From: Macrobrachium rosenbergii
Taxonomy: Eukaryota; Arthropoda; Malacostraca; Decapoda; Palaemonidae
Length of the DNA: 64,000 nt
Assembly: GCF_040412425.1 (NCBI RefSeq)
Contig: NC_089753.1
Coordinates: 35,457,413-35,521,412 of the forward strand
Direction: 5' to 3'
Part shown: positions 1-12,659 of the stretch, piece by piece
Layout of the letters: every line of letters begins with the position of its first letter
How positions within the stretch are numbered: the first letter of the stretch is position 1
Notes under the pieces: model-generated
What the model was told of the DNA's origin: nothing
What the model saw: the letters and a program-made list of their open reading frames with translations, nothing else
The model's database searches: none
Made by a program: the position numbers and the translations under genes

Positions 1-884
1 GGTTTTCTTACTCAGCCACTGATCACATGCTCTCGCTCTTTTGGCGTGTGGCGTCAGATATATTTTTGATTGCGGGGAGTGTCGTTGTAGCAGAATAAAC
101 TAATTTCGTCGTTTTATTATTTTCCTCAAGTGACAGTTGTGACTGTCTCGAGGGGAAAGGTGCTGTGTTGGATAATGAACGTTGATTTGTTTTATTTTAT
201 TTGGTTGCGTCTTTTCGCTTGGGGATTTTTTGGTTAACATTCTTTCCTCGTTAATGGAAGCAGATAACCAACAATGCGCGTGCTCTTTCGCCGGTCCTTA
301 AAAGGCATTTCACACGAAGCTTCAACGCACCGTGGGTCTTCTCAGGTCAGATTGTCTCAATACTAGGTCACTGACACATTTTTCTCTCTGCCGTTGCAAG
401 TTTTCAATTTTTTCAGGCACAAAAATATATTGTTCTTGAACGTGTGTTCTATGCTTATTCTTAGTGTGCTGGTCACACATTTTTTTTGTTGTTGAATTGA
501 AGGCATTCATCTATCAGGCATGCAAATATGAAAAGAACCAACTAGGTCCGTTATTGGGTTATGGAACTCGGCTAAGTATGTTGTGTGTTGTACCTCTTCA
601 AGGAGTGTTGAGGGCATGGTTTGGTTATAACACCTCAGTATTGGCTGTTTACATTTTTCTCGTGCCTCCTTACAAAGAATATGGTGTTTCTCATGTCCTG
701 TTGGGTCAGTATGCTTTCAGGCATTTTGTTCGTCTTGTAGACTTTTGTTCACCTTTTTTTTTTGCTCTCTCTCTCTCTCTTGAATGCAGCCCATCCCTTG
801 AGCCAAGAACCCCTTATGTATGATATTGGTGTAAGTGAAGTGGGGGAGCCTTAATGGAAGCGAAAGCCTTTGATCATGTGTAAG

Positions 885-885
<1 letters not shown>
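1..885. other. unannotated AT-rich sequence
   Basis: No gene or repeat family recognised. The open frames here lack domains, codon bias or splice context that would support coding. There is only a short CT run near 769-782. Confidence 0.5.

Positions 886-944
<59 letters not shown>
886..944 (+). repeat. (CT)n microsatellite
   Basis: Uninterrupted CT dinucleotide array of about 59 bp. Confidence 0.97.
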
Positions 945-1533
<589 letters not shown>

Positions 1534-1540
1534 TGTTGTG

Positions 1541-1549
<9 letters not shown>

Positions 1550-1620
<71 letters not shown>
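1550..1620 (+). repeat. (CT)n microsatellite
   Basis: Perfect CT array of about 71 bp adjoining the TA array. Together they form a compound microsatellite that generates artificial poly-IY and poly-SL/RE open frames. Confidence 0.98.
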
Positions 1621-1624
<4 letters not shown>

Positions 1625-3555
1625 ACTGCGCTGTTACGTTGCTGTTGGGAGTTGTAAGAGAGGCAGGATTACCAAAATGTTGGTGTTAGCCATGATTGAG
1701 GTCAAGGCATGACAGCGGAGGAGTGTTTGACCGTTGTGTGTTTGTCTACCGGACGAGAGAGAGAGAGGTTCTTTTTTAATAGTTGGATGATACTTAAACT
1801 TACTTTGGTATGCGATATTGTGACCTGGAGTTGCTTGTCAACCAGATTTCATAATTAACGAGTAAATTTTTATTATTGTTGTGAACGGTGCCGGGTACTC
1901 ACCTTTTGATCAACATGTGATTTGCCGCAAACATTATCCTTGGGATTGTTATTTTGGTGGCTGTCCGTGTCTTCTCTCAAACTCGTGACACATCACTTAT
2001 GTAAAACTGAAGATCTGTTAGAGGAATTTGAAGATTGGTCTTCTTATACCCTGCTTGCATTTTCTTGTGTAGTCAGTCACCGTCAGGTATTTGAAGGGAA
2101 ATGTTGATGACTGTGACAAATTCATTACGGCGGGACTAGGGGAGGTGACATTATCAAAGTTATGGGCCACGTTCGTGATGTAGGCTATTTGGAAAAGTCA
2201 AAGGGGCAGTATTTATAAGGAGGCAGTTGCAGGTACTAACAGAGGTTTTCGAATTCTCGCAAATTAATTGGTGCCATTACAGTCAATTAACACTGTGGGA
2301 CTCAGGTATGCCAGTGGGACTCGTCGCAGAACTTGGGCTTTATGTTATTAATGAGGTGAATTTTTAAGGAATTTAATAAAAAAAAATAAGTTTAAAATTT
2401 AAAGTACTTGATATGGTAATTTGTTTAGCTTTCAAATGTAATGGGGTAATTGTTTCATTAAACGTTTAGTTTCTCAAGGTTTATGGAGTTTTGCCTATTA
2501 AGGTGGGTAGATTTTGGTCGTACTTATAGTTGTTATTGCTCAGTAGCCCCCCCTTTTTTTTTAATAGTTACATGACTTGCAAGGGCAGCAATTACTTTGA
2601 TAAGGGGCCTTGCCTGTAATTTACACAGACCTAACAGTCCAGTGTTTTTTGTGAGTTATTTTGCAGACTTTGTAAATCAGTACTACTTAAGAATTTCAAC
2701 ACAAGTATTTTCGCCAGTTTTACAAATCAAAATACCGATATGAAGTTTAACGAAGATAATGGATGGCCTTAAGTGATTCTTCCTGGAATAAAAAGAAACC
2801 AATATTTTATTTATCTTTGGCGGTTTGCAGTTGAAAAATATGGATCATATTGTTTTTTCACAATCTGGCAATGTTTGCTGTCCGTTAGAGAATTGCAATG
2901 AAATAATCGAGTTACCGTTATGTCGACTAATGCATACAGTTTCGGGGAAGGATTGTAGCAAAGCACTACTCTTTTAAGTGAAGTTTTAAATGAATACTTA
3001 GTCCCGACCTAGCTCTTCTTTTTTATTTGTAAACGATTTATCAATAATTTTTTTTTCAACTTGTATTTTCCTCTTGTTAGCGTTGTCTTCATGCCTTTCC
3101 AGAGAAGATTAGGAGAAACGTAATTTCTGTATTTTTCGATCAGGGTTTTTTTTTTAGTTTTGTGTTATTTACTGGGAAATTAATATTAATAAGTAGGCGT
3201 TGCTCGTACTGACACTTATCAAGGTGGCCTAGAAATAGTCTTGCTTAGCCTATCTAGAAAAAAAAACTTAAAAACTTGCTTTTCTGTTTTTTCTCCCCAA
3301 TGTTGTACATGTGCTCGCAGGAACAAACACTAAATTCCAGGGACGGTTAAGACAGAATTTGGCAGAAGGTTGTGTATTATTACCACAACAGATACAAGAG
3401 GTGGTAGTCAAGTACAAAGACCGTCAGAATTTTTTTTAAGCAGTTTATTGGTGCTGTTTGATTGATTTTGAAGTCGCTGGATGAACAGCAGAAGTTTATT
3501 TCAAAAGCTTTTGTGAAACAAAATTAAAGGTTACTCTTAAGTTTTTTCATTATAT

Positions 3556-3559
<4 letters not shown>
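1621..3559. other. unannotated AT-rich sequence, ~1.9 kb
   Basis: No repeat family, RT motif or exon-like frame recognised. It contains many short T and A homopolymer runs. Confidence 0.45.

Positions 3560-3612
<53 letters not shown>
3560..3612 (+). repeat. (GA)n microsatellite
   Basis: Perfect GA array of about 53 bp, one of only about ten arrays with GA on the + strand. Confidence 0.97.
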
Positions 3613-3614
<2 letters not shown>

Positions 3615-3730
3615 CTTCGTTGGAAAGCTTATGTAACAACCATGTGTGCACAAGTATACATAGGTGTGGAATGATGTGTATTATTGGACTGGTAGAAAAA
3701 ACAGGTTGAAAATTTATGTAATTTGTCATT

Positions 3731-3734
<4 letters not shown>

Positions 3735-3777
<43 letters not shown>
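3735..3777 (+). repeat. (CT)n microsatellite
   Basis: Perfect CT array of about 43 bp. It lies 120 bp from the preceding GA array in opposite polarity, so the pair could form a GA/CT hairpin. Confidence 0.97.
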
Positions 3778-3780
<3 letters not shown>

Positions 3781-3879
3781 GTAACTTCAAAATAGCTGAA
3801 GAAGATCTTAAGGTATTCTGTCTCTCTCCCCTGATGTAACTCCTGTACTTTCGTCTTATTGACTACTTCGTTATATTGT

Positions 3880-3941
3880 GGGTAGGGGCCGAGGGTTGGA
3901 GTTGGGAAGGGTGCTAGGGCGGAGGGAGTTGGGGGGGGGGC
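3880..3941 (+). other. G-rich tract with G-quadruplex potential
   Basis: A run of G3+ tracts separated by short loops ends in a stretch of ten G. It fits the generic G3N1-7 quadruplex pattern; no function can be inferred from sequence alone. Confidence 0.5.
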
Positions 3942-5366
3942 TTTTTGTGACCCCAAAAACCAAGTTTGTTGGAGATAGCTGTAGGGTTTCTTCCATCTGT
4001 TTTGTGGCCTATTACTCAGTCTCCTCTCTTCCAGTGGATTATGCAAGTCTATGGGGGTGGTTCAGAGCTTTCATTCCCCCCCCCCTCCTCTTTCTAGCAC
4101 CCCCTTCCTTGTGTCTGTATTGATGTATATTAATATAATCGGTGGAATGTGGTTTCGACTGGAAGTACACAAAAGAGCACATAGTTTGCTTACGTAATGG
4201 ATGTATGTAGTGCTTTGGGACCTCTTTGTTTCAGGTTCAATCTCTTTGGTCGAACTTCGCAAAACTGTATAGATAGATAGATACTGAAGTTCTCTTTATA
4301 TGATGAAAACTTTGTACATTGTAAAATGGTATATATTTGTTTGCTGTAAAAGATATATATTTTCTTGAGTTATCTTTTTGGGTAATGAAAACATTGAAAA
4401 CTCATCTTGACTACCTGGTGTAAAATGTTATAAATAGCATTTTTTCTTCAGAGTAAACGTGTTTATATACACCGAGGTATTCTTTAGTGCAAAGAAAAAA
4501 CGACTTGAAGTTCTTTACCAGGTACAAGAGTACAGAAGTTTCATAAGTACTCTTGTCTGGTACTGAGAGAAATGTACGTCTCCATGCCCGGTGTAAAGAT
4601 AATACACATTTTCTACGTATGTAAGAAAGAGAATTATTCTTTTTAGTATATGAAGATTATTATACCCTCTTTGCACAGGGAAACATTCACCCTCTTTATC
4701 CCTTATATAGAGTCAGAGATATGGTTCCTCGTCTGTGACGGTTGCAAACGCGTTAGCTACATATGCAAGCACAGGCTGAAAGAGAAATCGCGTAGAAACT
4801 CCCTCCTACCGGAGACGGGTGTACATATTTGCGTAGTTTTAAATTTAGATTAAACCTCCAGTCTTCAGAATTAAAATGATTAATGAAAACGTTTGTAGCC
4901 CTTGTTTCTGTGAATGGTCCGGGTCACTTGTTTAGCATTCAAGGAGTATTTTAGTTTCCAATTTTTTTTTTTCCGTATTTACCCCCATTTTGCTAAGTTT
5001 TTTGTATCACGTGTAATCTTTTGTATGTTTTCTTTATAAACGGTGTGGCTTCGTGCCTCCCTTATTTTTTTTTTAGATATACTAATTAGCATTATCGTTT
5101 TCGTTCCCTTGTATCACTTTTCCCCCGTTGTTTTTCTTAATTTTTTTTTTTTTTTACAAACTTACCTGAATTTCACGTCCCATATTTTGTTTGAGATTTA
5201 TTAATCGTCAGGATCGTTGTCGCTCCCTTGTCTCTTTTTTTTTTTCAAGCGCCCAATTTGCCTTCGTTAACCTGACCTGAATACGTTCCCCGTATTTATT
5301 GGAAATTTATGAGGAAGGGTCCTGATCTCTCATTGGATTCAGGATGTGATCGGTCTTAGCTTCGTG

Positions 5367-5369
<3 letters not shown>
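3942..5369. other. unannotated AT-rich sequence
   Basis: Nothing recognisable apart from a short TAGA run near 4270 and scattered poly-T runs. Confidence 0.45.

Positions 5370-5428
<59 letters not shown>
5370..5428 (+). repeat. (CT)n microsatellite
   Basis: Perfect CT array of about 59 bp. Confidence 0.97.
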
Positions 5429-5431
<3 letters not shown>

Positions 5432-5681
5432 GCGTCGTCATCGTTTTTCTTATTTGGTGAACGCGTCGTATTGATGGATTGATTGCTTGCTTGTTACTTT
5501 ATTTCATATCGACATATTTTATTTTCCAACTCCTGAGAGTCCTCCTTGTCCTATGTGAGTAATGGGTGAAAATGGCCTTTTGATGTGGTGTGATTTAGGT
5601 TAGGTGATCTCGATCTGTGGCCCCCCTCCCCTCCCCTTCAGACTGATCCCCCCACCCCCCTTTCTCCACTACGGCACCGAG

Positions 5682-5685
<4 letters not shown>

Positions 5686-5749
<64 letters not shown>
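5686..5749 (+). repeat. (CT)n microsatellite
   Basis: Perfect CT array of about 64 bp preceded by a C-rich stretch. Confidence 0.97.
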
Positions 5750-5752
<3 letters not shown>

Positions 5753-6780
5753 AGAGCTTTATCTGGCTCACGGGTTACGTGCGCATGTATGAGGGTGTGA
5801 GGTTTGAGTTCTGTCACAGTGTGTGTGTGTGTGACTTATTATGACTGAAGCAGGAGTAATTCTCTTCGCTCTTATCCTTTTACATTTTAACGGCCCAACG
5901 TGCTCTCTTATATTGTATTTCGTATTTTGGATAATCGTGGTGCTGTAATGCGTGCAACCATTGCCCCTCGTGTCAGCCCTAGCTAACCAATTTTCAAACT
6001 TATGATGGATCTATCAATTTGTGAGTGGGTGTCCCCGTTTTCTGTTGGCTGTAGATGCTAAGGATGACTTGTAAATCCCGAAGGTGCCCCGCTGTATTCT
6101 GGGAGGGAGATGTGTCCTTAGCTTTATTTGACATTGTTTGACGTTCTACGCTGTCGTCTCCTTAACTTGTAATGAAGTTCGAGAAAGATTTTTAAGCCTG
6201 ATTTGAAGATAACTTGGAATATTTGAAAATGGATGACTGATATTTGATAATTTCAAATGTTCGATTTTATCACACGTGTATTATTAAGCTAAGGAATTAA
6301 CTAGGAATACAACTCAGGGTCTCTTGTGACGGTGGCGGAGCTCTGGCATGCGTCGCGGGGTATTAATAAATTCTCTCTCCTCTTTCAGATAGAAAGAGAG
6401 CAATTAAACATTACAGCGTTTCATGTGTAACAGCAGCTGTGTATTATGTACCTCCACAGATGGTCTCTATTAAAATTATGCCAAGAAAAGTTTTCGGCCT
6501 CACAACCTCTGTTTTCAGCCTCGGCTGGGAGGGCCGTCCGTCTTGGACGGAGTATGAGTGGCACAGTCTGCTTTCGACTGCATTCTTGCCCTGTGCGACT
6601 GTGGTTTTTGTTTCCCTTTTTGGCACCTGGTATGTTGTTTTGTTGTGGTTTGAAGTGCCCCCTCCAGAGATGTCCCTCTCCCCCCACACCCGTGTTGAGC
6701 ATTTTTTAATAATTTAGCTTTTTTGCGTTTTTGCTGTCTTTGAGCTCGCCTGCTTTAGAGATCGTCTTGGTTTTTTTTTG

Positions 6781-6782
<2 letters not shown>
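5750..6782. other. unannotated sequence
   Basis: Open frames overlap on both strands around 6420-6717, but none shows a recognisable domain. No feature supported. Confidence 0.4.

Positions 6783-6858
<76 letters not shown>
6783..6858 (+). repeat. (GA)n microsatellite
   Basis: Perfect GA array of about 76 bp. Confidence 0.98.
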
Positions 6859-6861
<3 letters not shown>

Positions 6862-8008
6862 TCTTAACTACAGCATTGCATAGTTAGGCTACAATCAGTT
6901 CGTTTATTGGGTTCTCATTATGCAGTGTTTGTCATAAGTTTAACTAAGTATTTTTTGTGTGGCTCTTGGAGAGTGTGCATTCAGTTTGAGATGTAAATAA
7001 TGGTGAATGTTTTAGTTTTGTCGATCTTGTCAGGAGGTCCTCATCGTAATTGTTCCTACGTTGTAGGTTTTAATTTCATCCCGTATAGTTGTTATTGTGT
7101 TTTAAATATTTTTACCGTCTTTTAGAAGTCTCCACGTATTAGATTCATCCCCACCCTATCGTTGACCTCTTTCACGTAGTATTACACTACATCGCTGAAT
7201 GATCCAGTGAGTCCCATTGCCTGACATTTGGTCTAAAATCCATCTTACATTCGAAGGCCTACACTAATACTGTTAGCGGGCTCACGCAAAACTTCTTGAA
7301 AATTTGTCGATTCGTAGTGCGATCCGGAAACAAACATGACTGAGGCATGTGGTATTGTCGTGAGGAACAGAATGATGACACTATTATCGAACGCCGTGGA
7401 ACCTGTACAGGCAAGTTGACCATCAGCCAGGAACCATCTCGGCGTTGAACCTAATTTGGGTCTTGATTTGGCGAGAGGAGGCAGTGATGCGTGATGCAAG
7501 GTAAGCGATTTTGTGGCCTGGTACAGTTTAAGCCGTCATTACATCGGCCGGAGTGTGACCCACTTCCTGCCCATGCCGGGATTCGGTACCTAGCCCCCAC
7601 GTAACTCGGGGATAGCTGAGCATGCATGCCATGTTTGACAACGGGTTCCTACCCTTCCACAGAGTATCCCTGTCTCTTAATACCCAAGACCCATTCTTGA
7701 GCGGTGGTACGTCGCCACCTTACCCCGTGGGCACTTACGCATACCGTCTTTACAAGTAGAGGTCGATACCCATCTGCGGAATACACCTGCACTTTTAGTA
7801 CCCGCGTACTCTGCCTGGCTGCTCCACCCGTCTGTTCGGGTATTATTTACAGGAACTGCTTTATCTCGATTGCTGAAAATTATACTGTGGATCTTGGGTC
7901 ACAGAACGTTCACCCCTCTCGATTCATGTCGCTGTAATGTGAGGGAGGATCAAGAGACATAATGCATGGTCTTGCATGCAATATGCATGCACGAGAAGCG
8001 AGAGGAGG

Positions 8009-8010
<2 letters not shown>
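6859..8010. other. unannotated sequence with a decayed SINE A scrap
   Basis: Only the family A fragment at 7191-7246 is recognisable. The stretch 7245-7900 is less AT-rich than its surroundings and has modest open frames without a known domain. Confidence 0.4.
7191..7246 (+). mobile_element. SINE family A, decayed 3' fragment
   Basis: The segment beginning tcgctgaatgatcc and ending near gtctaaaatccatctt matches, with many substitutions, the conserved 3' block of family A (gcgctgaatgacctcatagg ... ttggcctaaattctatatt). Nothing upstream aligns convincingly, so this is an old truncated copy or a chance resemblance. Confidence 0.4.

Positions 8011-8085
<75 letters not shown>
8011..8085 (+). repeat. 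(CT)n microsatellite
   Basis: Perfect CT array of about 75 bp. Confidence 0.98.
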
Positions 8086-8088
<3 letters not shown>

Positions 8089-8514
8089 AAAGAAATCTTG
8101 AATTGCTTTTCCATGTCGCAAGAGGACATGGATGTAATACGCATTATATGGCGATTGCAGGAACACACTTGTTGCTCGGTATCAAATATTGACAGGCACG
8201 AAGAATGCACATTTCACGGATGATGGCCTGATCTTTCTGTATTTGAGGCCAGTTGGTGGTTCAGTGCGTGATTTGCGGTTGTGAAAGCACCTAGTAAGGA
8301 ATTGAAATTTTCGTAAAAGAAGAGAATTAAGGGAATGGAAGTTTCAGAGGAGAGAATTAATGAAGTTGCGGAACATGTTTGAATGGTCATTTTTGTGGCG
8401 AGAAGGTCGTTTTGTGTCTTTGGAAGCCAGATTACCTCATCAGAGTCAGTCACTGTTAAGCTTTGCCGAAGGACTTATCGTGTCACATGCTTTCGAAAGT
8501 GTAAAACGGGTACT

Positions 8515-8804
8515 CCACGTAGAAGGGTAGTGGTGTCAGTGCACCTCATGCGGTGGACTGTCGGCATTACTTGGGCCCCTAGCTGCAACCCTTTTCGTTC
8601 CTTTTACTGTACCTCCTTTTATATTCTCTTCCATCTTACTTTCCACCCTCTCCTAACAGTTGATTCATAGTGCAACTGCGAGGTTTTCCTCCAGTTACAC
8701 CTTTCAAACCTTTTTCTGTCAGTTTCCGTTTCAGCGCTGAGTGATCTCATAGGTCCCAGTGCTTGGCATTTGGCCTAAATTCTCTGTTCAGTTCATTCAG
8801 TTCA
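8515..8804 (+). mobile_element. SINE-like family A, copy A1
   Basis: This non-coding interspersed element shares with the other copies a head containing gtgcacctcatgcggtg, a middle block (cccctagctgcaaccc), a gcaactgcgaggttttcctcc block and a gctgagtgatctcataggtc/ttggcctaaattct end. The short 3' tail is made of ttcagttca-type units. A near-perfect 14-bp target-site duplication flanks it: gtaaaacgggtact at 8501-8514 and gtaaaaccggtact at 8805-8818. Size, lack of an ORF, a variable simple tail and the TSD point to a SINE moved by a LINE. The head has no clear tRNA A/B boxes, so its origin is unresolved. The ttaaggttctttgcagcg block found in other copies is deleted here. Confidence 0.85.
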
Positions 8805-8818
8805 GTAAAACCGGTACT

Positions 8819-9646
8819 TTTTCACAACTGTTTTTGTTGCTCTTTAGTGAACATTCTCTTATCTTATATTTTTGCCTCCATAATATACCATGAGCAGTTT
8901 GCATAGGATCTGATGATAAGATCTGATTAAAGAGGATTGGTTTCATTAAACCATTTGGTGTAGATTTGAACTTAGTATGACTTACTCTTCTGTGGTTAAT
9001 GCTTTTGTTTTTTGTATTATCACTGGTAACTGATGATTCTGAATGTGAAAGTGAATGAGAGGGGGGGGTTCCTTATTTTGATGTGAATACACAATCAAGG
9101 GCGGTTTGAGGGTAAGGGATGGGATGAGGGGGTGTTGAAGAAGGCTGCCATGCTATGTCATGAATAGCAATTAGGGATCTGTAGAATGATTGACGAAACA
9201 CAAAAGACACTCGCACTCTCACACTCACAAAATGTATATACGGTCGACCCATGAAGCGTAGATATTATGGTGCACACAGGAAGTGAAGGTAGTATGTCAT
9301 GGTGCACAGACGCAAAAAGTGCTGGTTGTGTATCACGGTACACGCGTGGGTGGTGTAAATAGCATGGTAGACAGACAGACAGCGAGAGTAAACTAAATAA
9401 CACAAAGCCACACTTAGAATGTAAATATAAACGAATGCCTCTAATATAACAACATCGAAGAGGGGTCTCGAGTCTGAACATCAATGTCGCGTTGTTGAAA
9501 TTCATCGATAAAATGGTACATGATACACATTCAAGTTCCTATCAGTCACAGAATGAAGTTGGTACAAGCGAGATGGTGGTGGGCTTGTTTTGCGTTTTGT
9601 GTTTCAAGATTCATGGCGCACTAGTGAACGCTCAGCTCTCAAACTT
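8819..9646. other. unannotated sequence with a possible degenerate minisatellite
   Basis: Around 9250-9390 loosely similar units carrying (g/c)atggtgcacaga or (g/c)acggtacac recur about every 35-45 bp, suggesting an old minisatellite. Nothing else is recognised. Confidence 0.35.
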
Positions 9647-9917
9647 GGGACTGAATATAGAATTTAGCCCAAAGGCCAAGCACTGGGACCTATGGGGTCA
9701 TTTAGCGCTGAAACGGAATTGACAGTAAAATATTTGAAAGGTGTAACAGGAGGAAACCTCGCAGTTGCACTATGAATCGGTTGTTAGGAGAGGGTGGGAA
9801 GTGAGATGGAAAAAAGAAGCGTTGTAGCTAGGGGCCGAAAGCACGCTGCAAAGAACCTTAAGCAATGCCTACAGTCCACCGCATTAGGTGCACTGACGGT
9901 ACTTCACCCCTACGGGG
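9647..9917 (-). mobile_element. SINE-like family A, copy A2 (reverse)
   Basis: Reverse-strand copy: the + strand reads tagcccaaaggccaagcac first and the head block (gcactgacggtacttcaccc) last. It is flanked by the direct repeat tctcaaactt at 9637-9646 and 9918-9927, extended imperfectly by ggga(c). The 5' end reads ccccgtagggg, matching copy A3, so the element appears full length. This is the only one of the twelve main family A copies on the minus strand. Confidence 0.85.
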
Positions 9918-10077
9918 TCTCAAACTTAGGGACCTGTGATCTTTGTCGAACAGGATAGGAGGGACGGATGGATGCGCTCCGGAAAATCCAATGCGTTCCA
10001 AAGCAGCGAGACGGGTACATAGTTATTGGTCGACTTCTGTGGGTCGTCATTAGAAACAGTGAGAGAAAAACAAGACG

Positions 10078-10081
<4 letters not shown>

Positions 10082-10143
<62 letters not shown>
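10082..10143 (+). repeat. (CT)n microsatellite
   Basis: Perfect CT array of about 62 bp. Confidence 0.97.
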
Positions 10144-10144
<1 letters not shown>

Positions 10145-10812
10145 ATCGTTTATATTTTGGTGGTAAAGTTTCTCCTTATCCTCTACTGACAAGGAAAGAC
10201 ATAATGTATGTACTTCATGAAACACAACTTGTAAACTGGTATTCAGCAACCTTAGCATTAATCTAGAATTCAATATCTGGTTGATAAAGATGATAAACCG
10301 CGATAAAGCCGATAACTTACTGGAATGCTCTTACCTTTATCTGTCATGACATTGGTCATTACCTAAGTCTCTTTTTTGTTGATATATTTTGCTATAATAT
10401 GATTGAGTTTAAGATGACAAAGGTGTGTCATGGTAATAAGATTGAGGGTTATTTGACACAAGCAGAGAGTGTGTTCCATGGTAATAAAGGGAAGGAGTTT
10501 CTCAAAACTTTACATAGCCATTAAATATTAGGAAAAAAAGTGGATAATTTAAAGACAGTTTAGGCGTGTTTTAAAAATAGGCAACTTATACGAAACCAGT
10601 TCTGAGAATGGTGTTTTCATCGTTCAGGATTTGATTACAGCCTGAGTTTAATATGCAGTTGTTTTTGTGCCCCGATAATCTCAAATATTTACAATGCTTG
10701 GCTCTCGCGAGTTAGGTGGATATTGAAATGCGCCGAAGGGTCTTTGAAAAATCCTTGTAAATCTTATGCGAGTTGTGAATTTCACTCTACTTTTCTTTGT
10801 TCTGAGATGATG
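10144..10812. other. unannotated AT-rich sequence
   Basis: No feature recognised. Confidence 0.45.
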
Positions 10813-10990
10813 AAGATTGGAGAAACAAATCCACAGTTATGTACGTGTACAGATATATTTAAAAAAAAAAATTAAAGCTAAACAGAGAGCTGTCGAGAAT
10901 CGTACAGGTTTTCGAAAGTTCTCTGTTTAGTAGCTTCATTTTTAAATATATTTGTACACTTACATAACTCTGAATTTGTTTCTCCATCTT
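10813..10990. mobile_element. fold-back/MITE-like hairpin family C, copy C1
   Basis: The whole segment is an imperfect palindrome. The left arm ggagaaacaaatccacagtt is mirrored by the right arm, whose reverse complement reads ggagaaacaaattcagagtt. Pairing continues through a gtgtacaNatatatttaaa block and into the centre (ctaaacagaga / tctctgtttag). It shares its terminal arms with 54225-54385. The structure fits a non-autonomous DNA transposon or fold-back element. No target duplication could be fixed. Confidence 0.7.
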
Positions 10991-11056
10991 AAGTCTCGTG
11001 CTACTATAAGTATTTTTTTTTAAATGGTTATGATGGTGGTGTTATTGCTGGTTGTA

Positions 11057-11103
11057 TAATAATAATAATAATAATTAATATAATAATTAATAATAATAAT
11101 AAT
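11057..11103 (+). repeat. (TAA)n-type microsatellite
   Basis: Imperfect TAA/ATT trinucleotide tract. Confidence 0.85.
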
Positions 11104-11106
11104 TAG

Positions 11107-11200
11107 TAGTAGTTGTTGTTGTTGTTTTGTTGTTGGAGAAACGTCGACGATATAGTAGTAGTAGTTGTTATTTTGTTGTTGTTGGAGAAACGTCGACGAC
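11107..11200 (+). repeat. two-copy tandem repeat, ~47 bp
   Basis: Two successive units each contain a GTA/GTT trinucleotide run followed by gttggagaaacgtcgacga (ends at 11150 and 11199). Confidence 0.8.
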
Positions 11201-11476
11201 GTTGTTGCTTAAGTCCTGACAACCATTATGCTTTGCGGTTGTTATTCGAGATTGTCACGGTTATTTCTGGACGGTTATTAGGTCGGGCGTAGAAGTATTT
11301 TCGGCACTGGGCCCCTTCGGGTGTTTTGTGTTTATCTTGGCGGCCAGGGCCAGTCACACACTTCCTATTTTAAGATGTTTGTTTAATCTTTTTTTTTCCT
11401 TGCTGATGTGGGCGTTAGTACGCAACGAGTTTAGAGATGGTACAAATTTGGGCATTTTAAAAGCCACAGCATAGAA

Positions 11477-11478
<2 letters not shown>

Positions 11479-11532
<54 letters not shown>
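11479..11532 (+). repeat. (T)54 homopolymer
   Basis: An uninterrupted run of about 54 T. It could be the poly-A tail of a minus-strand retroposed sequence, but no body is recognisable in the adjacent 11533-11640. Confidence 0.95.
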
Positions 11533-11650
11533 CAAAATTTTAGCTCGAAGTTTCTGTAAGCGCGCGTGCGCCCAAACACACACACACACACTCACATACA
11601 TATATAATATATACACATGCACATAGCCTATATGTATGTGCGTGTTTTAT

Positions 11651-11654
<4 letters not shown>

Positions 11655-11733
<79 letters not shown>
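11655..11733. repeat. (TA)n microsatellite
   Basis: TA array of about 79 bp flanked by tata/ttat-rich sequence. Confidence 0.97.
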
Positions 11734-11738
<5 letters not shown>

Positions 11739-11830
11739 TATTATATACTCTTTACTTAAAAGGCTCAAATAAGTGAAAATGCAAGAGTTACGGTAACATT
11801 TTGCTTAAAAGAAAACCACAGTACAAGTTA

Positions 11831-12072
11831 AGTATACCGTAGTTTAACCAGACCACTGAACTGATTAACAGCTCTCGAGGACTGGCCCGAAGGGGTAGAT
11901 TTATTTTACGTGGCTTAGAACCAACTGGTTACCTAGCAACGAGACCTACACCTTATTGTGGAATCCGAACCACATTATGGCGAGAAATGAATTTCTATCG
12001 CCAGAAATAAATTTCTCTAACTTCATTGGCCGGTCGGAGAGTCGAACGCGGGGCCAACAGCGTGCTAGTAAC
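11831..12072 (-). mobile_element. tRNA-headed SINE family B, copy B1
   Basis: Reverse-strand copy. From the + strand it begins with the 3' end (agtataccgtagtttaacc), then agaccactgaactgattaac, ggcccgaagg, ttacctagcaacgagacc and ccacattatggcgagaaatg. It ends in the tRNA-like head around the B-box region (gagtcgaacgcgggg on the + strand). The head beyond tgctagta is diverged or truncated. The clearer copies at 32.3-33.3 kb show the tRNA-like promoter. Confidence 0.85.
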
Positions 12073-12239
12073 AGAAAAACACAAGCTACAAGAAATATAT
12101 GTGTAGTAGTTTAGTTTCAAGCAGTTTTAATGTGCATACAACCATCACTTTGTGTATGCCTGTATATCAGTGTGTGTATCCTTATGTCTGTGTGTGTTTG
12201 TGTGTGTGTGTGTGGGTGGGTGGCGGTTAATTTCTTTTG

Positions 12240-12367
12240 GATGTATAAGAACGGTAGTACGGCAAATAAACTCCACGTTCAGACTGACCGTCGTCCCTAT
12301 ATGTGTTTTAGATGTATAAGGACGGTACCACGGTTAATTAACTCCACGTTCAGACTTTCCGTCGCCC
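12240..12367 (+). repeat. two-copy tandem duplication, period 71 bp
   Basis: The unit starting atgtataaga/gcacggta and containing ctccacgttcagact occurs at 12240-12296 and again at 12311-12367, with about 80-85% similarity. Confidence 0.8.
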
Positions 12368-12659
12368 AGCCTTGGGCCAGACTTTCTAACTACTGATCCC
12401 TATATAAGTATGCAGGATGAAGGTCCGACTTTCGGACCGGTATATACGTTAAGTTCCTTGGGTGGGTGACTTGCCGTCTCTACCCTCTTTAAGTCTCTTG
12501 TTTTTATCTTTGTAGTGAGGTGTGGATCGATGTTACAACGAGATGTTGTGTGTAGGGGGGTTTTTGTAGTCAGGGGTGATGTGATTGTGGAGGAAGATAT
12601 TTCTATTGGGCTATTTAACATTATAAGGGGGAGGGTGCAAAGAGGGTTGTTGCTGGAAA

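Noticed and set aside
7245..7499. 84-residue minus-strand frame as a gene or exon
   Set aside because: No recognised motif, and no splice or neighbouring exon evidence; length is within chance range for this base composition.
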